Source: Myxococcales bacterium (GTDB taxonomy: Bacteria > Myxococcota_A > Polyangia > Polyangiales > Polyangiaceae). From it: DNA of 64,000 bases. The first letter of the stretch is position 1; each line of letters opens with the position of its first letter. The translations under genes and the position numbers were made by a program. The stretch spans positions 1-64,000 of the forward strand of contig SXNL01000007.1 in the NCBI GenBank assembly GCA_005777185.1, in the 5' to 3' direction. Below are positions 57,162 to 64,000 of this stretch, piece after piece. The notes under the pieces were generated by a model. It saw only the letters and a list, made by a program, of their open reading frames with translations. It was not told where the DNA came from and made no database searches.

Positions 57162-58640
57162 CTATTTCCAGCCGACGCGCTCGACGAGGACCTCGAGCTT
57201 CACACGCGCGATGGGAGGACCGCCGCAGACGCCGACGAGCGCCGACGGGCCGCCGATCGCGACCGCGACCCCGACCGGGCCCGTACCGGCGGGGGCCGCG
57301 ACGTCGAGGTCGAGCCACGTGGTGCCGAAGCTCATGCCGTCGATGGACGTCGCCAGCTTCGGCATCTTGACGTCGCTCGGCCGTACGATCGTGTCGACCG
57401 GCTGCCCGCCCTGGCGAGCGAGCTCGAGCGTCACGAGGTCCGAGTGCACGAACAGATCGCCGGGGTTCTCCGGTTCGGCAAGGACACGGTACCGGAGGCC
57501 AACCTTGGTCTTCGTCGCGTCGCTCGCCAGGATCCCCGCGAAGCCGGCGCGCGTGGCGTCGCAGACGCCGAACGAGGCGGGACCGATCTTCACGCAGCCA
57601 CCCGCCTCGCAGCGGGGGTCGGTGGCGCCGGTGAACCCGCCCCCGAGGAAGCGGCTCTCGCCCCACAGACTCGCGAACACGACGTCCGAGTCGAAGCCGA
57701 TCTCGGGCGCCGCGAAGCCGAGCTGCAGGAACTTCAAGGGCGTCGACAGCGGCGCCGCCGCGAGCCCGACGAGGTCCTTGATGGAGCTCGACGTGTTCGC
57801 GACCACCCACGGCTGGCCGTTCATCACGGACGCCCAGCTCGACACGCGCCCCGTGTACGCGACCTCGCCCGCCCACGAGTCCGGGCGCGCCGCCTTTTCG
57901 AACACGAGCGGCACCGTGGTCGTCGGCCCCGCGATGACGGTCACGTCGCGCACGGGCGCAGGCGTCACGGGCTCCGCCGCCTGGACGCGGATGGGATCCC
58001 ACGGAAGCATGCGATCGCCAGGTCCGATCGGTGACACCACGCGCGAGCGGAGCTCAGGCGCCGTCGCGTCGGCCGCGAGCGTCGCGCCGCCGACGAGCGT
58101 TCCGCTCCAGACGACGTCGCCCTGGAAGATGCTCTCGTCGCCGGAGGCCTTCACGTCGCCCGTGAGCTTGCCGGTCGCGTCTCTCGCGAGCGTGAGGGTC
58201 TTCCAGGTGTCGGTGGCGCCACCGACGCCGCCACCGGCGGCGCCGTGCACGCGTGCCTCGCCCTTGAGCACCAAAGCCGCGGCGGTCTCCGACACCGCGA
58301 GGGAGGCAGGCGTGCCCCACCGCGGCGTGAACAGGGCCTCCCACGCGCTGCCCGCCCGGCGCAGATCCAGGCGCGCGGGCGTGGCGAGCGAGGGCGGCGG
58401 CGCCGGGGGCGCGGGCGGTCCTCCCGGCAGCAGGTTCACGGTCGCGAACGTGAACGTGACGTCGTAGCTGCCCTCCACGACAAGCGTTCCTGTCGTGGCG
58501 TCACTGCCGGCGGCAGCGTCGGCGGGCGTCGTCGTGCTCGAGCCGCCATCGACCCCGCCGGGTTGCGCGGGCGCGACGGCGCCGCAAGCCGCGAGGAGCA
58601 GGGAACCCGAGGCGGCAAGGAAGACGGTGGAGCGTCGCAT
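57162..58640 (-). CDS. Hypothetical lipoprotein
   Basis: MRRSTVFLAASGSLLLAACGA lipobox; long ORF. Confidence 0.8.
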   Translation of the reverse strand: MRRSTVFLAASGSLLLAACGAVAPAQPGGVDGGSSTTTPADAAAGSDATTGTLVVEGSYDVTFTFATVNLLPGGPPAPPAPPPSLATPARLDLRRAGSAWEALFTPRWGTPASLAVSETAAALVLKGEARVHGAAGGGVGGATDTWKTLTLARDATGKLTGDVKASGDESIFQGDVVWSGTLVGGATLAADATAPELRSRVVSPIGPGDRMLPWDPIRVQAAEPVTPAPVRDVTVIAGPTTTVPLVFEKAARPDSWAGEVAYTGRVSSWASVMNGQPWVVANTSSSIKDLVGLAAAPLSTPLKFLQLGFAAPEIGFDSDVVFASLWGESRFLGGGFTGATDPRCEAGGCVKIGPASFGVCDATRAGFAGILASDATKTKVGLRYRVLAEPENPGDLFVHSDLVTLELARQGGQPVDTIVRPSDVKMPKLATSIDGMSFGTTWLDLDVAAPAGTGPVGVAVAIGGPSALVGVCGGPPIARVKLEVLVERVGWK

Positions 58641-58744
58641 GGATCCAGGACGCAGCAGCAAGCCTCGTGCCGATCACGGTTCACCGCGTGATCGCAACCG
58701 CGAGGACGACATGCCGATCCGGGTTGACACACTCCGGCACCGCA

Positions 58745-60697
58745 TCACGCCATCGGGACGAGCCGGACGCGCTCGTCGTAGAGGGCACCGCCCTCGCCGA
58801 GGTCGGTCGTCGCGGCGCGGATGAGGACGTTCGGGCAGCGACCGTCCCTCAGGTGCCCGCCCTTCGGCACGATGGCGACGTCGCGGCGTTGCTCGGCGTC
58901 GTGCTTCACGCGCACGGTCATCGACCCGATGCGAGACTCGAGCCGGCCTTCTCCCCCATCGGCGATCCCGGAGGCGGCGTCGGGGTGAACCGTCACGACG
59001 GCAGGACCCCTGGGCTCCTTCGCCCACTGAGACGACTGGGAGCGCTCGGTCGAGAGGGACATCAGGACAAGCGGGTAGCTCACGTCGCCGGGCTCGGCGC
59101 TCGGCCTCGCGGGCGGCTCGGTGATGAGGTTCACGCGACCGCTCGGGGTCGGAAAGCGTCGGTCGGCGAAGAGGATCCGGGGCGCGAGCGGATTCTTCAC
59201 CGGACCGCGATCCAGCGTCTCGAGCGTGACCCCGGCGGGCTCCATCCTGGAGCCGAGGAGGCGCCGCTTCCACGACGCGGCGTCCCCGTCGATCGCGTCG
59301 CCGAGGCCCACGCGGGACGCGAGGGCCTGCATGATCTCCAGGTCGCTCCGTACGTCGGCCGGGGGCGCAACGACCGGGCGCGCCGAGCCCAGGTAGTGGT
59401 GACCGTAGGCGCCGAGGAGATCGTCGGCCTCCAGCAGCGTGGTCGTCGGCAGGACCAGGTGCGCCTCGCGCGCGGTGTCGGTGAGGAACGCGTCGACCAC
59501 GACCACGAGCTCGCGCGTCGCGAGCGCCTCGCGCGTCGTGTTCGAGTCCGGCAGCATCGCGACGGGGTTGCCCGCGGTGATCCACACGGCGCGGATCGGC
59601 GGATCTCTCGCGGCCAGCACCTCCCTCCCGAAGAGCGGCTCGCACACCGAGCGCGGCGCGGCGCTGAGCCCACGCACGAAGGAGGTGTCGAACGCCCCGC
59701 GGCGCTTGTAGTAGAACGACACGCCGCCGCCCGGGATCCCGATGTTGCCGCTGAGGGCCGCGAGCGCGTCGAGCGCGCGGACGATGGCCGCCCCGTTCGC
59801 GCGGCGGCCCATGCCCCACCCGACGAGGATCGCCGTCGGCTTCTCGGGCCCGAGCCTCCTCGCGAGATCCTCCGCGCACGCCGGCGGCACGTCCGCCTCC
59901 TCGCACCACGCCTCGACGGATCGTGCCTCGCACATGCGGCGGAAGTCGGGCACATGATCGCAGTACCGCTCCGCTTCGCGGTCGATCCACCCCCGCTCGA
60001 ACAGCACCCGCGCGACGGCCATCGCGAGTGCGAAGTCACCGGCGGGGCGCGGCTGGAAGAAGACGTCGCAGTGGCTCCGCGTCTTGTGACTCACGGGATC
60101 GATCAGCACGAGCTGTGCGCCGCGCGCCCTCGCCTCGAGGAGCACAGGCAGCACGTGCGGATTGGACACCGTGACGTTCTTCCCCCAGACGAGGATGTGC
60201 CGAGCGTTCAGGAGATCGTGGAGATCGTTCGAGTCCTCGTCTCCGAAGTCGGTCGCCTGTGCGGCGTCCCCCGCGCCCGAGCAGATATCGCCGCGCTTCA
60301 CCGTCACGGGCCCGAAGCGCTCGAAGAACAGGTCGGTGAGGCTCTTCAGGAGACCGAGCGATCCGCCGCTCCTGTAGTGGAAGATCGCCGCGGGCCCGGA
60401 CTCGCGACGGATCGCGAGGAGGCGCTCCGCAGCGAAGTCGAGCGCCCGCTCCCACGACACCGGGCGGAGCTCGCCGTCGATGCGGAGGAGGGGCGACGAC
60501 AGCCTGTCCAGCGAGTACTGCCTCCCGAGGAAGTGCTGCGTCCGGTAGCAGAGGAACCCGCGCGTGATGGGGTGAGCCGGGTCGCCGGCGATGCGCGTCA
60601 CCTTCCCGTCCTCGACGGTGGCGACGATGCCGCACGCGTCGGGGCAGTCGCGGTTGCAGACGGTCTTCCTCGTCTCGGGCATGCCTCTTTCGCTCAC
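58745..60697 (-). CDS. Molybdopterin-dependent oxidoreductase with N-terminal 4Fe-4S motif
   Basis: VCNRDCPDACGIV...RGFLCYR; ILVWGKNVTVSNPH; AVWITAGNPVAMLPDS. Confidence 0.92.
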   Translation of the reverse strand: MSERGMPETRKTVCNRDCPDACGIVATVEDGKVTRIAGDPAHPITRGFLCYRTQHFLGRQYSLDRLSSPLLRIDGELRPVSWERALDFAAERLLAIRRESGPAAIFHYRSGGSLGLLKSLTDLFFERFGPVTVKRGDICSGAGDAAQATDFGDEDSNDLHDLLNARHILVWGKNVTVSNPHVLPVLLEARARGAQLVLIDPVSHKTRSHCDVFFQPRPAGDFALAMAVARVLFERGWIDREAERYCDHVPDFRRMCEARSVEAWCEEADVPPACAEDLARRLGPEKPTAILVGWGMGRRANGAAIVRALDALAALSGNIGIPGGGVSFYYKRRGAFDTSFVRGLSAAPRSVCEPLFGREVLAARDPPIRAVWITAGNPVAMLPDSNTTREALATRELVVVVDAFLTDTAREAHLVLPTTTLLEADDLLGAYGHHYLGSARPVVAPPADVRSDLEIMQALASRVGLGDAIDGDAASWKRRLLGSRMEPAGVTLETLDRGPVKNPLAPRILFADRRFPTPSGRVNLITEPPARPSAEPGDVSYPLVLMSLSTERSQSSQWAKEPRGPAVVTVHPDAASGIADGGEGRLESRIGSMTVRVKHDAEQRRDVAIVPKGGHLRDGRCPNVLIRAATTDLGEGGALYDERVRLVPMA

Positions 60698-62367
60698 TTC
60701 GGGGCTGCACCCGCGACGAGCTCGGCGGCCTTCTTGCGCTCCTCGGCGCGCTTCTGCAGCGCGGGATCGGAGAACGCCGCGGCCGCGCGCCCGAAGCGCG
60801 CCGCCACGTCCTGGAAGTACGCGGCCCTCGCGTCGTCGGGCGGGGCGAGCGCGAGCAACACGGCCGCGTCGTACTCGGCCATCGCGCCGACGGTCGGATC
60901 CTTCGCCAGCGCCTCGAGCGCCTTCACGTCGCGGATCTGGAGCTCGCCGGGGCTCTTCGCGTGCATCATCTGCACCGCGTCGTCGGGCCCGCGGCTGAGG
61001 GCGTCCACGAGCGCGCCGAGGAGGCGGGCGGCGGGATCCGCATCGCCCGCGTGGTGCAGGATGTCGCGGACCGCGTCGAAGTCTGCGCCGCGCCAGTGCG
61101 TGCGCCCGAGGTCGAATCGCACCCGGGTGTACTGCCTCCTCAGGACCGGGTCCGCGAACCGCCGGGGATCCTGGTCGAGCGCGGCGCGCACGGTCCAGGG
61201 CACGCCGCGCTGGAACACGCGGGACAGGACGGACGGGTCCGTCGTGTCCCTCGCCGGGAGGAGAAAGCCCGCGTAGAACGTGGAGAGGACGCCGAGGAGG
61301 GCGCCGTCGTCGGCGGTCACCGGCGGGAGGATGAGATCGTCGAGCATGTCGATCCTTCGCCCCGCGTACATGCGCGCGAGGGTCGCGCGCGCGCGCGTGA
61401 CGCGTGCATCATGCACGAACCCGACGCTGGCCAGCTCGCGCAGGCCGAGGAGGACCGCGTCGCGTGCGCGAGCCTTCCGTGGTTCGAGCGCCTGCTCGAG
61501 CGTCACGAAGTAGGCATCCTTCAGCTCGGGATCCTTGTTCCACTCCTCGGGCACGGGGATCTGGCGCGTCCCCTCGATGAAGCGCAGCTCGGCGAGGCCC
61601 GCCTCGATGGCGACGATCGCGCGGCCGTAGAACGCGAGCTTGGCGCCCGCGAGGGAGATCTCCTCGACGATGCGCGCCTGCTCGACGTACCAGTCCTTGA
61701 TGAGCGCCTGCGTGTGGGCGAGCACCCGGTCCTTGGTGAACGGGGGCGCGAGCCTCGGCATGGGGCGCGGCGTGCGGCTGATCCGCGCAGCGAGCGAGAG
61801 CCCCGCCAGGGTGTGACTCAGGAGCGGCGACGTGCCCGCCTCGGGCTTGCGGATCGCAGCATCGGCGATCGCGTCCGCGCACTCCAGCGGCGCGAGATCG
61901 GCGCGAAGCGTTCGCACGAAGCCCGCGGGCCATGGCTGCTCCACGGTGAACCCCGGACAGCGCTCGAGCGCGGCGAGCTGTGCGTCCCGCTTGCCGGGAT
62001 CGGCCTCCTTCAGGGCGCGCTCGAGGGCAGGACGCGGGAGCGGGCAGTCCTTCCCCGTCGTCAGGCGCGTCGCATAGGCCGCGCACGTCGCGGGCGCCGG
62101 TGGCACGCCCTTCACCTTCGTGGCGCGCTCCCACTCGGCCATGTCGGGCGCCACGATCGGCAGCGCGTACCCGGGCTCCTTCCTGGCGGGCGGCGGCTTC
62201 ACCGCGACCTTCGGCGCCTCCGCGGGCGGTGCGGCCGAGGCCGTGGCGACCGGCGCGCTCGCGGCGAGCGCTGGCGCCTCGGGCACCTTCGGCGGAGGCG
62301 TGGGAGCCTCGCCACACGCGAGGGCGAGCCCACAAAGGGAGAGACACCCGAGGAGCACGTTTCTCAT
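60694..62367 (-). CDS. Hypothetical lipoprotein
   Basis: MRNVLLGCLSLCGLALACGEA lipobox; ATGA junction with the molybdopterin gene. Confidence 0.78.
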   Translation of the reverse strand: MRNVLLGCLSLCGLALACGEAPTPPPKVPEAPALAASAPVATASAAPPAEAPKVAVKPPPARKEPGYALPIVAPDMAEWERATKVKGVPPAPATCAAYATRLTTGKDCPLPRPALERALKEADPGKRDAQLAALERCPGFTVEQPWPAGFVRTLRADLAPLECADAIADAAIRKPEAGTSPLLSHTLAGLSLAARISRTPRPMPRLAPPFTKDRVLAHTQALIKDWYVEQARIVEEISLAGAKLAFYGRAIVAIEAGLAELRFIEGTRQIPVPEEWNKDPELKDAYFVTLEQALEPRKARARDAVLLGLRELASVGFVHDARVTRARATLARMYAGRRIDMLDDLILPPVTADDGALLGVLSTFYAGFLLPARDTTDPSVLSRVFQRGVPWTVRAALDQDPRRFADPVLRRQYTRVRFDLGRTHWRGADFDAVRDILHHAGDADPAARLLGALVDALSRGPDDAVQMMHAKSPGELQIRDVKALEALAKDPTVGAMAEYDAAVLLALAPPDDARAAYFQDVAARFGRAAAAFSDPALQKRAEERKKAAELVAGAAPK

Positions 62368-62410
62368 CGGGTGCCATGAAAGCACACGACCCGCGAGAGC
62401 GGATCGGCGA

Positions 62411-63058
62411 TCAGCACATCGCGCCGCGAGGCACGCACGCCATCCGGCCCCAGCAGGCCTGGCAACTCCCGCTGCTCGCGCAGCCGTTCGTCCGGCAGTC
62501 GGCGACGCAGTCGTAGCTCGTCGTGCAGCCATCGGCGTCCTGCTTCGGGACGATGCGGCCGCGTGGGCAGAAGCTCGGTCCCGGTGGGACGAGCGCGGGG
62601 CACGACTTGCCGATGACCTTGATGGTGAGCTCGAAGGTGTCGGCGGGCGTGCCGTTCGCGCCGCGCTTGTACTCGAGCCGGATCTTGTGCTCGCCCACCA
62701 TGTCGAGCGGGCCGGTCAGCTTCCACGTCATCTTCTGGACGCCACCCGATCCCACGGCCCCGCCGTTCGAGACGTACTTCTCGGTCGGGTAGCCGAAGGT
62801 CCGGTCGGTCGAGACGACCTGCCACTTGTAGCCCGTCGTCGCGTTGCTCTTCAGGTTCAGGAGGACGTTCTGACCCATGGGGACCGTGACGGTCCTGCCG
62901 TCGTCGGCCTCGGTGAACGTGCGCGCCCTGATCTCGTCTGCGCCCGACACGTCCTCGTCGCTGTTCGCGGGCTCGGCGCCATCGTCGGCGCTGGCGCACG
63001 CGAGGGGAGAGAGGGCGAGGGCGAGGGCGGCAGCGGCGAAGAACGGGGAGAGGCGCAT
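62411..63058 (-). CDS. Chagasin-like (I42) cysteine protease inhibitor with Cys-rich C-terminal extension, secreted or lipoprotein
   Basis: SPLACASAD signal; VLLNLKSNATTGYKWQVV, AVGSGGVQKMTWKL, IRLEYKRG match the chagasin NPTTGY.W / GxGG / YKRPW loops. Confidence 0.85.
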   Translation of the reverse strand: MRLSPFFAAAALALALSPLACASADDGAEPANSDEDVSGADEIRARTFTEADDGRTVTVPMGQNVLLNLKSNATTGYKWQVVSTDRTFGYPTEKYVSNGGAVGSGGVQKMTWKLTGPLDMVGEHKIRLEYKRGANGTPADTFELTIKVIGKSCPALVPPGPSFCPRGRIVPKQDADGCTTSYDCVADCRTNGCASSGSCQACWGRMACVPRGAMC

Positions 63059-63280
63059 GACGGCTCCTTGTCGAGGTGTGCCGATGTGAGTGCACGCCGT
63101 ATGCCCGCACTTGCACTCAATGAAATCAATGCTTTGTCGCATCGGCCCAGGAGGGTTGTTCACTTACCTGGTGGGATAATTACTCACCCGCTCTCTCCCT
63201 CGTCGGCACCAGGTGACCCGGAAATGTCGAGGAAACCGGCACGTCCGGCGCGGCACGGTTGGTGCGTCGGAGCAGCGCCC

Positions 63281-64000
63281 ATGCGCTCGCGACGTCCCGC
63301 CCTCGCCCTCCTGTTCGCCCTCGCGAGCACGCCCCTCACCGCTGGCTGCGCCGCCGAGGTCGACGAGGTCGAGTCCAGCGAGGAGGGCCTCACGCGGGTC
63401 ACCGAGGCCGAGCGCGCGGCCGCGCAGGCGACTCCCATCGATGGGTTCGCCTACGATCGCCTCACGCCGACCAGCGCGCGCATGATGCGCGCCGCGCGGT
63501 GGTGGATGGGGGCGCAGGACGAGAGTCCCCGCTACCCCAAGCCGCGCATGTGCGCGACCAACGTCTCCAAGGTGCTCTTCCTGTCGGGCATCACGTCGTT
63601 CGATCAGGAGGGCGTGCGCGCCATGCTCGCGGACGTCGCGGCCGGCGGCGCGCGCGTCCACAAGTTGCCGATGGCCCACGCCGACTTCGTCGCCGCCCTC
63701 AACACCATCGACGGCGGCCACATCCCCGCCGGCACGCTGGTGGCGGGGATGAACATCCACACCTCGAGACCCGGCGACCAGCACATCGGCATGATCGGCC
63801 ACACCGACCCCGACGGCACGGTGTGGATCTACCACAACAACTGGTACCGGCCCGAGAACGAGGCGGGCCTCCGCAAGGACCACATGATCTCCGACGAGAA
63901 CCTCCGGCGCGGCTTCCCCCGCCAGTGGATGGCGACGCCGTGGCTGCGCGTCACGCGTGACGCGAGCGGGAAGATCACCCGCGCGACGTCGCTCTTGCCC
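63281..64000 (+). CDS. Secreted cysteine-peptidase-like protein (CHAP/NlpC-like by motif), truncated at the right edge
   Basis: Manual translation: MRSRRPALALLFALASTPLTAGCAAEVDE...YPKPRMCATNVSKVLFLSG...GDQHIGMIGHTDPDGTVWIYHNNWYRPENE...; lipobox TAGC; Cys then His order. Confidence 0.7.
   Translation, partial: MRSRRPALALLFALASTPLTAGCAAEVDEVESSEEGLTRVTEAERAAAQATPIDGFAYDRLTPTSARMMRAARWWMGAQDESPRYPKPRMCATNVSKVLFLSGITSFDQEGVRAMLADVAAGGARVHKLPMAHADFVAALNTIDGGHIPAGTLVAGMNIHTSRPGDQHIGMIGHTDPDGTVWIYHNNWYRPENEAGLRKDHMISDENLRRGFPRQWMATPWLRVTRDASGKITRATSLLP

Noticed and set aside
1-64000. rRNA, tRNA and CRISPR arrays
   Set aside because: Read for cloverleaf-like or rRNA-conserved segments and regularly spaced direct repeats and saw none. 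A tRNAscan or Infernal run would be needed to exclude them fully.

Overview
The window is about 64 kb of very GC-rich, densely coded bacterial chromosome. Gene style (Hanks kinases, PilZ, HDOD, GYF_2 and HEAT proteins, many Cys-rich lipoproteins) suggests a myxobacterium-like organism; that taxonomy is inference. I support about 55 CDSs and found no rRNA, tRNA, CRISPR array or convincing mobile element. Recognisable blocks are: an arginine cluster (argC, argJ-argB, argH, argF); an ECF sigma factor with a small membrane partner; two consecutive response-regulator/histidine-kinase pairs; a TetR/GST/Usp/P450 region; purB, dinB and xerD; and many lipoproteins. The strongest observations are: (1) an uninterrupted in-frame ArgJ-ArgB fusion; (2) a chagasin-like (I42) cysteine-protease inhibitor divergent from a secreted protein with cysteine-peptidase-like motifs at the right edge; (3) a bacterial homologue of the METTL9/DREV methyltransferase family next to a pilin-like membrane protein; (4) three matching 22-bp pseudo-palindromes that tie a TetR gene to a P450 promoter; (5) an HDOD gene split by an apparent single-base deletion; and (6) a JAMM-motif (HxHx7SxxD) reading frame without a canonical start, next to a small ORF at the left edge. 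Family assignments come from reading motifs by eye. No database search was run.
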